Below, in pieces: positions 42,930 to 52,335 of a stretch of 64,000 nt of DNA (its first letter is position 1; each line of letters opens with the position of its first letter). This DNA comes from Ligilactobacillus salitolerans. GTDB taxonomy: Bacteria; Bacillota; Bacilli; Lactobacillales; Lactobacillaceae. Location: contig NZ_BFFP01000003.1 in assembly GCF_003864415.1 (NCBI RefSeq), positions 44,916-108,915 on the forward strand, written 5' to 3'. The notes below the pieces were generated by a model, which was given only the letters and a program-made list of their open reading frames with translations, was not told the origin of the DNA and ran no database searches. Made by a program: the position numbers and the translations under genes.

Positions 42930-43829
42930 TTAGATTGGTTGATAAAAATGGTTGATAATATCATTAAAGACGAGATTTTCGACGGAACTGTATTTATTTT
43001 TGATCGGACGGCAGAGATGGAAGTTAAAGGGAATGAAATCCTTAAAGTGCTTGGTGGCAAAAACGTTGGCATCGAGATATTTCTCGATCGGCCGCGAAAT
43101 AATTGTGACCACATCAGTATCTTTCGTGATGTCGATCAAATAATCCCAGGAAGAAGAAGTAAACTTGATCTGGTCTTCGAGCTTGACTTGCCTGAGCTTT
43201 TCTTGAACCAAAGAATAGGTCATGAATTCTTTATTAAAGGTCCCGATCGGATACCCCTTGAGGTCACTCCACTTGAGAGTCTCTTTCTTATTTAGGGGAT
43301 GATTGCGATCAAAAAAGGCAACCATCTCATCAATTTGTGTGACGTGCTGTTCATAAGTCTTAATATCTAGGTTAGTCGGTTCGATCAAGATCGCGATGTC
43401 TAGGTCATCGTTGATCAGTTTGCGGCGTAATTCATTGCTGCCTCCTTCGGTGATCTCGATGTGGGCTTCAGGGTGGTTTGCCAAAAGATGCGGAAAGAAG
43501 TTGGAAAAATAGACCCGTAAGATCAGGGAAGGCATGCCGATCCGGATCGTTCCTTTCTGTTTTAAAGATTCGATCCGGACCATTTCTTCCATTTCCTCAT
43601 ATTGGTCGACGATTTTTAAGGCAAACTCGTAGATTTTTTCACCCGCCCGAGTTAGCGAGTAAAGACGTTTGTTTTTTCGGTGAAACAACAAGATGTCATG
43701 ATCGTATTCGAAATTAGAAATGAATTGACTCAAGGCTGATTGACTGATATGGATCTTTTTGGCCGCAAGCGAAAGGTTATAGTCGCATTCGACAATATTG
43801 ATGAAGTAGATCAACTGTACAATGTCCAC
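42930..43829 (-). CDS. LysR-family regulator of the CoA-pathway cluster
   Basis: A 299-residue LTTR. The N-terminal HTH is LIYFINIVECDYNLSLAAKKIHISQSALSQFISNFE; the effector-binding part begins at about residue 90 (GTIRIGMPSLILRVYF). It is divergent from the thiolase operon and convergent with the first acyl-CoA dehydrogenase gene, so it probably controls one or both. Its effector may be an acyl-CoA or organic acid; this is not visible in sequence. Confidence 0.9.
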   Translation of the reverse strand: MDIVQLIYFINIVECDYNLSLAAKKIHISQSALSQFISNFEYDHDILLFHRKNKRLYSLTRAGEKIYEFALKIVDQYEEMEEMVRIESLKQKGTIRIGMPSLILRVYFSNFFPHLLANHPEAHIEITEGGSNELRRKLINDDLDIAILIEPTNLDIKTYEQHVTQIDEMVAFFDRNHPLNKKETLKWSDLKGYPIGTFNKEFMTYSLVQEKLRQVKLEDQIKFTSSSWDYLIDITKDTDVVTIISRPIEKYLDANVFATKHFKDFIPFNFHLCRPIKNKYSSVENLVFNDIINHFYQPI

Positions 43830-44195
43830 AAAATTTATCCTCTTTTCTGGTGGAAGGTATAAAAGCGCTTTATTTACCTTTTTATCTTATACCTAATCAA
43901 GGGCAAATTGTAGTGAAAAAAGTGTTGTGGTCAACTTAGTTATCAAGCGAATAAATAGATCCGAGTCATGATCAAGTTTTAAGACAAGTTAAAAAAGTAA
44001 GTAAATTCAGGCTGTCGGCAAAAACTATAAGTTGAGCTTATATGCCGCATAAGTTGTTGTAACGGGAAAGAAAGCGTTTCCTATTTATTTTTGAGCGAAT
44101 TATTTGTAAGATAGATTCAGGATAAATTAACGCTTACTAAATGACATTTTTGAACGGATGTTAGGAATATGTGTTTAATTTAGGAGGAAATTATT
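43830..44195. promoter_or_regulatory. Divergent control region of LysR and thiolase operon
   Basis: No gene in 366 bp. A cre-like sequence AGAAAGCGTTTCCT lies at 44069-44082, about 115 bp before the thiolase start, and another AAAAGCGCTT motif at 43861-43870 lies near the LysR start. The AT-rich stretch likely holds the LTTR sites and both promoters. Confidence 0.5.
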
Positions 44196-45377
44196 TTGAC
44201 AGAAGTTGTAATTGTTTCAGCATTGAGATCAGCAATCGGTAAATTGGGCGGTGCCTTTAAAAATGTTTCCGCCGTTGAACTTGGAGCAAAAGTTCTGAAA
44301 GAATCATATGAAAGATTAGATTTGGATCCAGCTGAATTTGATGAAGTTATTTTAGGTAATGTATTGAGTGCCGGTTTAGGGCAAAACGTAGCCCGGCAGA
44401 TCTCCATTCACGCCGGTGTTCCCAAGGAAGTTCCTGCATACGCAGTCAACCAAGTGTGCGGTTCCGGTGTTAAGTCAGTCATGCTGGGAGTTCAGTCGAT
44501 CTTGGCAGGCGACAATGAAGTCGTAGCAGTCGGCGGCGCCGAAAGTATGAGCCAATCACCATACGTTTTAAAAGACTATCGCTTTGGCGGTCGGATGGGC
44601 AACGGTCAGGTGATCGATACTTTGATCAACGACGGTTTGTGGGATGCCTTCTATGATTACCACATGGGGATCACGGCTGAAAATATCGCCGAGAAATTCA
44701 ACATCACCCGTGAAGACCAAGATGCCTTCTCATTACAAAGCCAGCACCGTGCTGAAGCAGCAATTAAAGCCGGCAAATTTAAAGACGAGATCGTTCCGAT
44801 CAGCGTTCCTCAACGTAAAGGTGCCGATGTGATCGTTGACCAGGATGAGGGTCCCAGATTTGGTCAAACACTTGAAGCTTTGCAAAAATTGCGGCCAGCC
44901 TTTAAGAAGCCGGATGGCACAGTAACTGCTGGCAATGCTTCTGGGATCAACGATGCCGCAGCGATCTTGATCTTAATGTCTAAGGAAAAAGCTGAAAAGT
45001 TTGGGTTAAAACCACTTGCGACAATTGTTTCTTACGCTTCAGCTGGTGTGGATCCGCGAATCATGGGGACCGGCCCGATTCCAGCAACCAAGAAAGCTCT
45101 AGCTAAAGGCGGCTTGGAAGTTGCTGACTTAGATCTGATCGAATCCAACGAAGCATTCGCTGCCGAAGCATTATGTGTCAACCAAGAACTTGGGCTTGAT
45201 CCAGAAATCGTCAATGTTAACGGTGGCGCGATCGCCTTAGGTCATCCAATTGGTGCCAGCGGTGCACGGATCATCGTAACTTTACTGCATGAAATGGCTA
45301 AACGTGATGCTAAAACTGGACTGGCAACCTTATGTATCGGCGGAGGTCAAGGCAACGCGCTGATCGTTAAACGCTAA
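44196..45377 (+). CDS. Acetyl-CoA C-acetyltransferase (thiolase)
   Basis: A 393-residue thiolase condensing two acetyl-CoA to acetoacetyl-CoA or cleaving it. The nucleophilic Cys is in [11 protein letters not shown] (about residue 88), the catalytic His in [11 protein letters not shown] and the second Cys in [13 protein letters not shown] 44196 follows AGGAGG by six bases. It is the first gene of an operon with an acyl-CoA dehydrogenase-like gene, 3-hydroxyacyl-CoA dehydrogenase, crotonase and CoA-transferase. Besides a catabolic role, the thiolase could also feed mevalonate synthesis. Confidence 0.94.
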   Translation: MTEVVIVSALRSAIGKLGGAFKNVSAVELGAKVLKESYERLDLDPAEFDEVILGNVLSAGLGQNVARQISIHAGVPKEVPAYAVNQVCGSGVKSVMLGVQSILAGDNEVVAVGGAESMSQSPYVLKDYRFGGRMGNGQVIDTLINDGLWDAFYDYHMGITAENIAEKFNITREDQDAFSLQSQHRAEAAIKAGKFKDEIVPISVPQRKGADVIVDQDEGPRFGQTLEALQKLRPAFKKPDGTVTAGNASGINDAAAILILMSKEKAEKFGLKPLATIVSYASAGVDPRIMGTGPIPATKKALAKGGLEVADLDLIESNEAFAAEALCVNQELGLDPEIVNVNGGAIALGHPIGASGARIIVTLLHEMAKRDAKTGLATLCIGGGQGNALIVKR

Positions 45378-45418
45378 AAGTCAGCCTAGCCCCATTAAAT
45401 TGTGAAAGGTAGTTTGCA

Positions 45419-46555
45419 ATGCATCTTTATAATGATTTATTTACCCCAGCACAAAAGAAGCTGTTAGAGGAGACTTCTGAGTATACGGAAACTCGCCTGG
45501 CCAAGGACGCTAAACACTTCGATGAAACAGGAGAATATCCGCAAGAGCTGCTAGAGTATTTCTTTCAAAAAAAGGTTTTTGAATTAGTTAGTTCTGGTGA
45601 TCGAGCAGATTTAGCGGCATTTTTTGAAATTATTCGCATCGTATCGACGAAATTTGCAGCTTTAGCCAGCATCATGCTGACCCAAGCCTTTTATGCGATC
45701 GTTCCTGTGAGCCAATTTGGGACTGAAAGCCAAAAATCAAAGCTGTTGGCACAGCTGGTCGATCGGCAAAAAATCGGAGCTTTTGGTTTGACCGAGGAAA
45801 GTGAAACTAGCCAGAATTCTACCGATGTTAAAACAGTGGCTTGGGAAACCAAGACTGGCTGGGAGATCAGTGGGGAGAAAAAATACCTTTCCAACGCACC
45901 GATCGCTGATGTTTTCTTGATCGTAGCGGCGACACGGCAGCTAGACGGAAAAGAGGGTCAAGGACTCTTCATCATCGACCAAGGCACGCCAGGACTGAAG
46001 ATCAACGAGCCGATGAATAAAATGGGTGTTCGTTCACTGCCTGTAGCTGGGGCGAGTTTAAATCATGTTAAAGTTAGCGCCGACAGTCTTTTGGGCCAGA
46101 AAGCTGAAGGCAAAAAACAAGTTGAAATAGTAATGAATTTGATGAAATTAGCGGTTGCGATCCAGGCATTGGGGATCGCACAAGGTTCCTTTACTAAAGG
46201 TTTGGACTACTTGAACTTAGTTCGCCGGATCGGGAACCGTTTGATCGATAACCAAGATATTCAGTACCGGATGGCAGATCTGCGGACCAATATTTATTCT
46301 GCCGAAGCATTCGTTCGCCAGATCATTTTGACAGACCCGCAGAACACGATCGATGTGGCAATGGCTAAATTACTCACAGCTAATGTGGCGGTCGATGCAA
46401 CGGAAACTATCATTCAATTGACTGGCGGTTATGGTTATATGAAAGACAGCGAGATCGAAAGATACGTCAGAGACGCGAAAATTACAGCGATTTACGGCGG
46501 CTCATCTCGCTCACAAAAAGAAATTATTGCAAAACATTGGATCGAGAACAGATAG
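45419..46555 (+). CDS. Acyl-CoA dehydrogenase-family protein lacking the usual catalytic Glu
   Basis: A 378-residue member of the acyl-CoA dehydrogenase fold: helical N-terminus, FAD-binding region FGLTEESETSQNSTD, and C-terminal helices ending RDAKITAIYGGSSRSQKEIIAKHW. Where most members have catalytic Glu (IYEGT), this one has Gly. The alternative Glu site on helix G used by long-chain and isovaleryl enzymes reads SFTKGLDYLN, with no Glu at the expected place. It may use another base, act on a special substrate or be non-catalytic. ATG 45419 has a GAAAGG SD. Second gene of the operon. Confidence 0.8.
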   Translation: MHLYNDLFTPAQKKLLEETSEYTETRLAKDAKHFDETGEYPQELLEYFFQKKVFELVSSGDRADLAAFFEIIRIVSTKFAALASIMLTQAFYAIVPVSQFGTESQKSKLLAQLVDRQKIGAFGLTEESETSQNSTDVKTVAWETKTGWEISGEKKYLSNAPIADVFLIVAATRQLDGKEGQGLFIIDQGTPGLKINEPMNKMGVRSLPVAGASLNHVKVSADSLLGQKAEGKKQVEIVMNLMKLAVAIQALGIAQGSFTKGLDYLNLVRRIGNRLIDNQDIQYRMADLRTNIYSAEAFVRQIILTDPQNTIDVAMAKLLTANVAVDATETIIQLTGGYGYMKDSEIERYVRDAKITAIYGGSSRSQKEIIAKHWIENR

Positions 46556-46567
46556 GAGAGAACTATT

Positions 46568-47422
46568 ATGATGGAAATTAAAAAAGTGTTAGTTGTTGGT
46601 GCTGGTCAAATGGGCAACGGGATCGCGCAATCATTTGCCCAAGCCGGCTATGATGTAGTCTTAAATGACATTAAGCAAGAATTTGTTGACAGAGGTTTCG
46701 CTAAGATCAAGGCTAATTTAGCCCGTCAGGTGGAAAAAGGACGGATCGATCAAGAACAAGAGGCTGCAACTTTAGCGCACCTGAGCAGTTCGACCAGCTA
46801 TGCTGATGCTGCCGACGTTGACCTAGTAGTTGAAGCAGCAACTGAAAATGAACAGATCAAATTGGATATTTTCAGACAACTGGATGAAATTGCACCGAAG
46901 AGTGCGATCCTTTCTTCTAACACTTCTTCGATCTCCATCACGAAGATCACTAGTGTAACTAAGCGCCACGGCCAAGTGATCGGGCTGCATTTCTTTAATC
47001 CGGTTCAAGCAATGAAATTAGTGGAACTAAACGTTGGTCTGACAACTGATGAAGAAACAGTCAAAGTTATGAAAAAAGTCGGCGAGTCGCTGGGCAAGAC
47101 CGTGATTTTGTCTAAAGATTCTCCAGGCTTCGTAGTTAACCGGATCTTGACGCCGATGATCAATGAAGCTGTGATGGCTTTAGAATCCGGGATCGCCTCG
47201 GCTGACGAGATCGATGAAGCCATGAAGTTGGGGGCTAACTTCCCGATGGGACCACTGCAATTGGCTGATTTTATTGGACTTGATGTTTTATTGTCAATAA
47301 TGAAAACGCTTTATAACGGCTTTAGCGACAGCAAGTACCGTCCAGCTCCATTATTAACGAAGTATGTTGAGGCCGGCATGTTAGGCCGCAAGACTGGTCA
47401 AGGATTTTATTCTTACGAATAA
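46568..47422 (+). CDS. 3-hydroxybutyryl-CoA dehydrogenase
   Basis: A 284-residue NAD(P)-dependent 3-hydroxyacyl-CoA dehydrogenase interconverting acetoacetyl-CoA and 3-hydroxybutyryl-CoA. Rossmann motif VVGAGQMGNGIAQSFAQAGY, catalytic His in IGLHFFNPVQAMKLVE, and SPGFVVNRILTPMINEA are intact. The length is that of the Clostridium Hbd type. It starts 12 bp after the preceding gene with AGGAGAG. It works between the thiolase and crotonase of the same operon. Confidence 0.94.
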   Translation: MMEIKKVLVVGAGQMGNGIAQSFAQAGYDVVLNDIKQEFVDRGFAKIKANLARQVEKGRIDQEQEAATLAHLSSSTSYADAADVDLVVEAATENEQIKLDIFRQLDEIAPKSAILSSNTSSISITKITSVTKRHGQVIGLHFFNPVQAMKLVELNVGLTTDEETVKVMKKVGESLGKTVILSKDSPGFVVNRILTPMINEAVMALESGIASADEIDEAMKLGANFPMGPLQLADFIGLDVLLSIMKTLYNGFSDSKYRPAPLLTKYVEAGMLGRKTGQGFYSYE

Positions 47423-47443
47423 GAGGGAAAAGGTGAATTTTTG

Positions 47444-48229
47444 ATGGCAAAATACAAAACGATCATTTTAGACGTCAAAGATGACATTGCGACTTTAACG
47501 CTCAATCGGCCGCAAGCATTGAATGCCCTGAATACCCAGGTCTTGTTGGAAATCGATCAGGCAATTAACGTCATTAGTGCTAATCAAGCAATTAAAGTTG
47601 TCATTGTGACGGGAGCAGGCAATAAAGCTTTTGTTGCTGGAGCTGACATCAAAGAAATGGCGACCAAGAATGCAATTGAAGGGCAGCGCTTCTCGGAACT
47701 AGGCAACCGGACTTTCAGTAAACTGGCGAACTTAAAGCAGCCTGTGATTGCAGCGGTCAACGGCTATGCTTTAGGCGGCGGGTTGGAATTAGCCTTGGCC
47801 TGTGATATTCGGATCGCATCGACCAATGCTCGGATCGGGCAACCAGAAGTCGGCTTGGGGATCATCCCTGGTTTCGGTGCAACGCAGAGATTATCGCGTG
47901 CGCTAGGTCCGGCGAAAGCCAAGGAGTACATCTTAACTGCACGCAACGTGAAGGTCGATGAGGCTTTACGAGTTGGACTGTTTAATAAAGTTGTGGAACC
48001 GGAGCATTTATTAGATGAAGCCAATCAGATGGCTGCTCAGATCGCAGCTAACGCACCTTTAGCGGTTCAGAATGCTAAAGCAGTCATCAATGAAGGATTT
48101 GAGATCAATTTGGAACAAGGCTTAAAACTAGAAGAAAATACCTTTGGAATGCTATTTGCAACGAATGACCAAAAAGAGGGTATGGGCGCTTTTACAGAAA
48201 AAAGGAAAGCAGTCTTTGCCAGCAGATAA
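47444..48229 (+). CDS. Enoyl-CoA hydratase (crotonase)
   Basis: A 261-residue crotonase-fold protein. The oxyanion-hole segments AGADIKEMA and YALGGGLELALACD, and both catalytic glutamates (GGLELAL and GQPEVGLG), are conserved. It should therefore be a true hydratase for crotonyl-CoA/3-hydroxybutyryl-CoA. ATG 47444 is preceded by AAAAGGTGA; a TTG three bases earlier is an alternative. Fourth gene of the operon, 21 bp after the dehydrogenase. Confidence 0.93.
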   Translation: MAKYKTIILDVKDDIATLTLNRPQALNALNTQVLLEIDQAINVISANQAIKVVIVTGAGNKAFVAGADIKEMATKNAIEGQRFSELGNRTFSKLANLKQPVIAAVNGYALGGGLELALACDIRIASTNARIGQPEVGLGIIPGFGATQRLSRALGPAKAKEYILTARNVKVDEALRVGLFNKVVEPEHLLDEANQMAAQIAANAPLAVQNAKAVINEGFEINLEQGLKLEENTFGMLFATNDQKEGMGAFTEKRKAVFASR

Positions 48230-48335
48230 AGGTTGTTAATACCTTAGAAGCAAGCCCATAGTAAAAGATCAGTTTTTGACAGGGGCGTTGCATACAAGCT
48301 CAAAGGGACAACCAAGAGAAATGGAGTGTAAAATA

Positions 48336-49667
48336 ATGTCTGTAGAATTTGAAAATTTATACCAGCAAAAATTGACGACAGCACAAGAAGCTGTTAAGCA
48401 GATCGCACCAGGTGATGGGATCATCTATCCACTGGGTGCCGGAGAACCTAGTGCTTTACATGAGGCCTTAGAAAGTTATTCCGGCCTGGAAGGTAACCGG
48501 CTTTATACTATGTTATCCATGCATCGGACCTTGAAACTGCCTAAGCATAAACTCCGTCAGATTTCTTTCTTCTTATCTGGCATGGACAGAAAAGCTTTTA
48601 ACAGCGGTGAAACTGAGCTAGTGCCTTCCCACTTTTCTGAGATCCCTCGGATCTTGCAGGCACGCGAACCAGAACCAGTGCTAATGGCAACTGTTTCCCC
48701 GATGGATGAAAATGGCAACTTTTCTCTTGGTGTTGGTGTTTCATATTTTGGTTCACAGGTCAAAAACGCCAAAAAGATTATCCTGGAAGTCAACGAAACG
48801 ATGCCTTATACCTACGGGATCGACAACTTTATTCATATCAGCCAGGTTGATGCTTTGATTGAAAATAACGAACAAATTCCAACCTCCGTTGAGCCGGAAT
48901 TAAACGAAAAAGACAATAAGATCGGCCAATACATTGCTGATATGGTCCGTGATGGCGATACGATCCAGATCGGGATCGGTGCAATGCCGAACGCTGTCAT
49001 GAACAACCTGGTCAACAAAAAGAATCTGGGGATGCACAGCGAGATGTTTACTGCTAAGGCGCAGCTTTTGCATGAACGCGGGGTTTTGACTAACACCAAG
49101 AAGCAAAACTTTAAAGGGACTTCAGTAGCGACCTTCGCCTACGGACCTGAAAGTTTGTACAAATTTATGGATCATAACAAAGATATTCTGATGGTACCAA
49201 GCGATATCTCAAATGGCTTGAAGTATATTGCTCAAAATGATAACTTTGTTTCGATCAATTCCGGGGTTGAAATTGATTTTCTCGGTCAGGTCTCCTCCGA
49301 ACGGATCGGTAAAAAATACTATTCTTCAACGGGCGGCCAGGCTGATTTCGCTAAGGGTGTCAACTTATCCTTGAACGGTCGCGGGATCGTCTGCATGTAC
49401 GCAACAGCAGTTAAAGACACGATTTCAACGATCGTTCCGACGATCACAGTTGGCTCACCGACAAGTACGCATAAAAACGATGTTGATATGCTGGTGACAG
49501 AATATGGGGTCGCTCACTTGAAGAATAAGACGACTAGCGAACGTGTTCTGGAATTGATCTCTGTGGCTGCACCGAAGTTTAGAGCCGAACTTCTCCAGCA
49601 GGCGATCGAGATGAAGTATCTGGAACCAAACTATTTCGATAACAGCGAATTGGCGAGTGCGGTTTAG
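48336..49667 (+). CDS. Acetyl-CoA hydrolase/transferase-family CoA-transferase
   Basis: A 443-residue two-domain CoA-transferase of the class including 4-hydroxybutyrate and butyryl-CoA:acetate CoA-transferases. The glycine loop IQIGIGAMPNAVMNNL lies around residue 210, and the catalytic Glu in VTEYGVAHLKNKTTSER near the end. ATG 48336 follows ATGGAGTG; the in-frame upstream part to 48276 looks non-coding. It would move CoA between acetate and a C4 or other acyl group, closing or opening the pathway encoded upstream. Exact acyl specificity is unknown. Confidence 0.88.
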   Translation: MSVEFENLYQQKLTTAQEAVKQIAPGDGIIYPLGAGEPSALHEALESYSGLEGNRLYTMLSMHRTLKLPKHKLRQISFFLSGMDRKAFNSGETELVPSHFSEIPRILQAREPEPVLMATVSPMDENGNFSLGVGVSYFGSQVKNAKKIILEVNETMPYTYGIDNFIHISQVDALIENNEQIPTSVEPELNEKDNKIGQYIADMVRDGDTIQIGIGAMPNAVMNNLVNKKNLGMHSEMFTAKAQLLHERGVLTNTKKQNFKGTSVATFAYGPESLYKFMDHNKDILMVPSDISNGLKYIAQNDNFVSINSGVEIDFLGQVSSERIGKKYYSSTGGQADFAKGVNLSLNGRGIVCMYATAVKDTISTIVPTITVGSPTSTHKNDVDMLVTEYGVAHLKNKTTSERVLELISVAAPKFRAELLQQAIEMKYLEPNYFDNSELASAV

Positions 49668-49691
49668 CCGGGGCCAAGTAAAAAATGAATT

Positions 49692-49720
49692 GGGCTTGCA
49701 TGTAAAACATGGGCCCTTTT
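49692..49720 (+). terminator. Terminator of the CoA-pathway operon
   Basis: GGGC-GCATGT pairs with ACATG-GCCC around AAA, followed by TTTT. Confidence 0.8.
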
Positions 49721-49760
49721 CGTGTGTTGAGAGGATACCCAATGAAAGGGGTTAATTATA

Positions 49761-50741
49761 GTGGATCAGTTTAAAGGTTACTTAGTTTCAGAGACAGAAG
49801 ACGGGGTCAAAGCGCAGATCAAGGATCTGACACTAAATGATTTGTCAGAGGGGAATGTCTTGATCAAAGTCGAATACTCTTGCTTGAATTACAAGGATAT
49901 GCTGGCTTTTCAAGCGCATGGCGGCGTAATGCGTCAGTATCCCTTAGTTCCCGGCATGGACCTGGCAGGGACCGTGATCAGCTCCGAAGATCTGAATTTT
50001 AAAAGCGGGGACCAGGTTTTGTGTACCGGTTATGACTTGAGCGTGACGCACTCTGGCGGACTGGCTGAAGTTGCACGGATCCCAAGCGAGTGGCTGACTA
50101 AGTTGCCGGCCGGCATGTCGACTAGAGACGCAATGGTTTACGGGACGGCCGGTTTGACCGCAGGTTTGTCGATCGATGCTTTGCTTAAAGCCGGCATGAA
50201 ACCGACCGATGAAGTGCTGGTTACTGGAGCAACTGGCGGTGTGGGAAGTGTCGCTGTTGCGATTTTGGCTAAGTTGGGCTTCGAACACATCACAGCCCTA
50301 GTTCGGAAGCCAAATCAAGTTAAAGCAGCGCAGGATTTTGGAGCAACCGCTACCTTGGATGCAGCTGATTTAAAGGTTGGCAAACCACTCCAGCACCAGA
50401 GCTTCGATTACGTTTTAGATACGGTGGGTGGAGATGTAGCAGCTGCCTTATTGTCAATGATCAAGATTGGCGGGGCGATGAGCGCCTGTGGGAACGCGGG
50501 CGGCCACAAGCTGCAAACCTCGATCTTACCATTTATTCTGCGGGGGATTTCCTTGTTGGGGATCGATTCGATCCAACCGGCAGCCGCCATTCAGAACCAT
50601 ATCTGGGACCAGCTGGCCTCCGATTGGAATGTGATCGACCAGTTGACGGTTGATGAGATCGGGCTCGAAGATGTTTTGACAGTGGTTGAGCAGTTAAAAG
50701 CTGGTCAACACTTGGGACGGACGATCGTTAAGGTGCAATAG
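49761..50741 (+). CDS. AcuI/YhdH-type acryloyl-CoA reductase family protein
   Basis: A 326-residue medium-chain reductase without catalytic zinc ligands. GroES-like N-terminus: EYSCLNYKDMLAFQ, VPGMDLAGTVISSED. NADPH-binding domain: VLVTGATGGVGSVAVAILAKLG. The YSSLNYKD and GxTGGVG features match YhdH/AcuI proteins, which reduce acryloyl-CoA to propionyl-CoA or act on quinones. GTG 49761 follows GAAAGGGG. It has its own unit after the CoA-operon terminator but may still act on its enoyl-CoA intermediates. Confidence 0.85.
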   Translation: MDQFKGYLVSETEDGVKAQIKDLTLNDLSEGNVLIKVEYSCLNYKDMLAFQAHGGVMRQYPLVPGMDLAGTVISSEDLNFKSGDQVLCTGYDLSVTHSGGLAEVARIPSEWLTKLPAGMSTRDAMVYGTAGLTAGLSIDALLKAGMKPTDEVLVTGATGGVGSVAVAILAKLGFEHITALVRKPNQVKAAQDFGATATLDAADLKVGKPLQHQSFDYVLDTVGGDVAAALLSMIKIGGAMSACGNAGGHKLQTSILPFILRGISLLGIDSIQPAAAIQNHIWDQLASDWNVIDQLTVDEIGLEDVLTVVEQLKAGQHLGRTIVKVQ

Positions 50742-50753
50742 AACAGACCCAGA

Positions 50754-50791
50754 CCTCTCCTTAAACAGAAATGTTTAGCGAGAGGTTTTTT
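50754..50791 (+). terminator. Terminator after the AcuI-like gene
   Basis: CCTCTC-TAAACA pairs with TGTTTA-GAGAGG around GAAA, followed by TTTTTT. Confidence 0.85.
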
Positions 50792-50842
50792 CTTGCATAA
50801 AAGACTATAATTAATCTGAATTATTTTTGAGGAGAGTTTACC

Positions 50843-51775
50843 ATGAATCTTAGTCTATTATTCGGTCAGATCACGTTGATGTTTGCCTTGATGCTAGTGG
50901 GCATTTTGTCAAATAAAGTCAAATTTATGCACCCGCAGACGGCCAACGACTTGACCAATGTTTTATTGTACATAGTTTCGCCTTGTTTGATCATTAAATC
51001 TTTTGAGCAGCCGTATTCGACTCAGCGAGCGCGTGCCTTGGGCCTGTTAACAGTCGGGATCTTCTTAGTCTATCTAGTTCAAATCGTGATTTCACGCCTT
51101 TTGTTTAGGAAGATCAAAGACGCTAACTTGCGGCGGATCGTAGAGTACGGGAGCATATACTCGAACGCTGGTTTTATTGGGATCCCGCTTGTCAGCTCAC
51201 TTTTTGGTTCACAGGGAGTGTTTTATGCAGTGGTCCCTTTAGCGATGTTCAATATTTTTAACTGGACCCACGGAGTGCGGTTGTTTGCTAGTGGCGTCCA
51301 GCAAAATAGGTGGCAGCAAGTTCAAAACGTCGTGTTGAATCCTAACATTATTGCTTTAGCTGTGGGATTGGTGATTTTTATTTTTTCGTTACAGCTGCCG
51401 GCGCTGCTCAATCAGATGATCAACTATATCAGCGCGATCAATACCCCAGTCTCGATGCTAGTCATCGGCAATAGTCTGGCTAATATTGCTCTGCGCAACT
51501 TCAAAATAAACGTGCCGATCAGCGTTTCCTTGTTTTTGCGGAACTTGTTTTACCCGTTAGTCACGATCGTGATCATGAAACTTTTAGGGATCAGTGGCAC
51601 ACCGCTGATGACTGCGATCCTGATGATGGCTTGTCCAGTCGGCGGGATGGTCGTTTTGTTTACCTTGCAAAATCATGGCAAGCAAGAACCAGCTTTAGCT
51701 TTGATGGGGACTTCAACGGTATTGAGTCTGGTGACGATTCCACTGGTCTTTTTATTCAGTAACTTCTTGTTTTAA
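50843..51775 (+). CDS. AEC-family transporter
   Basis: A 310-residue membrane protein with about ten helices of the auxin-efflux-carrier family (N-terminal LMFALMLVGILSNKVKFM, then VLLYIVSPCLIIKSFEQP, and GSIYSNAGFIGIPLVSSLFG with the conserved NxGFxGxPL-type motif). In lactic acid bacteria such carriers often transport malate or other organic acids. GAGGAGAG precedes the start. No metabolic partner is adjacent, so the substrate is open. Confidence 0.88.
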   Translation: MNLSLLFGQITLMFALMLVGILSNKVKFMHPQTANDLTNVLLYIVSPCLIIKSFEQPYSTQRARALGLLTVGIFLVYLVQIVISRLLFRKIKDANLRRIVEYGSIYSNAGFIGIPLVSSLFGSQGVFYAVVPLAMFNIFNWTHGVRLFASGVQQNRWQQVQNVVLNPNIIALAVGLVIFIFSLQLPALLNQMINYISAINTPVSMLVIGNSLANIALRNFKINVPISVSLFLRNLFYPLVTIVIMKLLGISGTPLMTAILMMACPVGGMVVLFTLQNHGKQEPALALMGTSTVLSLVTIPLVFLFSNFLF

Positions 51776-51825
51776 ATCAGTCACGCTATAATAGAAGAAA
51801 AGTCACTCAGAATGGAATGGAAGCA

Positions 51826-52122
51826 ATGAAATCTAAAAAAGAAATTGTAAAGCGAGCTGAACAGCTGATCAAGCTGCTGGAAATTGAAAGCGCCGCTAGT
51901 GACCCGCGTCTGCAAAAGGTAGTCGCCTATGGTAAGGATGCTTTGGATAAAAAACAGATTGCCCCGCAAACTATCATGGAAAAAGTCGTGTCTGCGGTTT
52001 ACTCATTGAAACTTAAGGGAATCATCGAGGTTGATGCCACCATGCTTTCGACCTTAAAGGAAATGGAGAAGCTCTCACGACAAAGAAGCTGGCTGCCTTT
52101 CAAAGCCTACGATCCTTGGTGA
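51826..52122 (+). CDS. Small helical protein, possibly bacteriocin-immunity-like
   Basis: A 98-residue (101 from an earlier ATG at 51817) charged, helix-rich protein without membrane segments or signal. The heptad-like pattern EQLIKLLEIESAASDPRLQKVV... KKQIAPQTIMEKVVSAVYSLKLKG recalls the four-helix immunity proteins of class II bacteriocins, but I cannot confirm this and no bacteriocin gene is nearby. TGGAAG serves as SD for 51826. It lies alone between the AEC gene and purA. Confidence 0.5.
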   Translation: MKSKKEIVKRAEQLIKLLEIESAASDPRLQKVVAYGKDALDKKQIAPQTIMEKVVSAVYSLKLKGIIEVDATMLSTLKEMEKLSRQRSWLPFKAYDPW

Positions 52123-52178
52123 GAGAAAACATGAACAAAAGGCAGGCAATGTTTTGATTTTTGCCCTTAAGCCTCCGT

Positions 52179-52232
52179 AAAGTTCGTTAAAAATATGCTA
52201 TTTTATGGTTTTAAAAAATAATATTCGGATTT
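52179..52232. promoter_or_regulatory. Candidate PurR boxes upstream of purA
   Basis: On the minus strand, 52232-52220 reads AAATCCGAATATT (12 of 13 to the PurBox AWWWCCGAACWWT) and 52191-52179 reads TTTAACGAACTTT (11 of 13). They are 104-157 bp before purA. The spacing is longer than in typical PurBox pairs, so confidence is moderate. Confidence 0.45.
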
Positions 52233-52335
52233 AGCTTGAAGACGCATGCCGCTTTTGTTACAATTATCAAGGTGTGTTTGAGAGGCTCAAACTCAGAACA
52301 ATTGGCAGTAATTATACTTTAATGAGGTGAACGGA

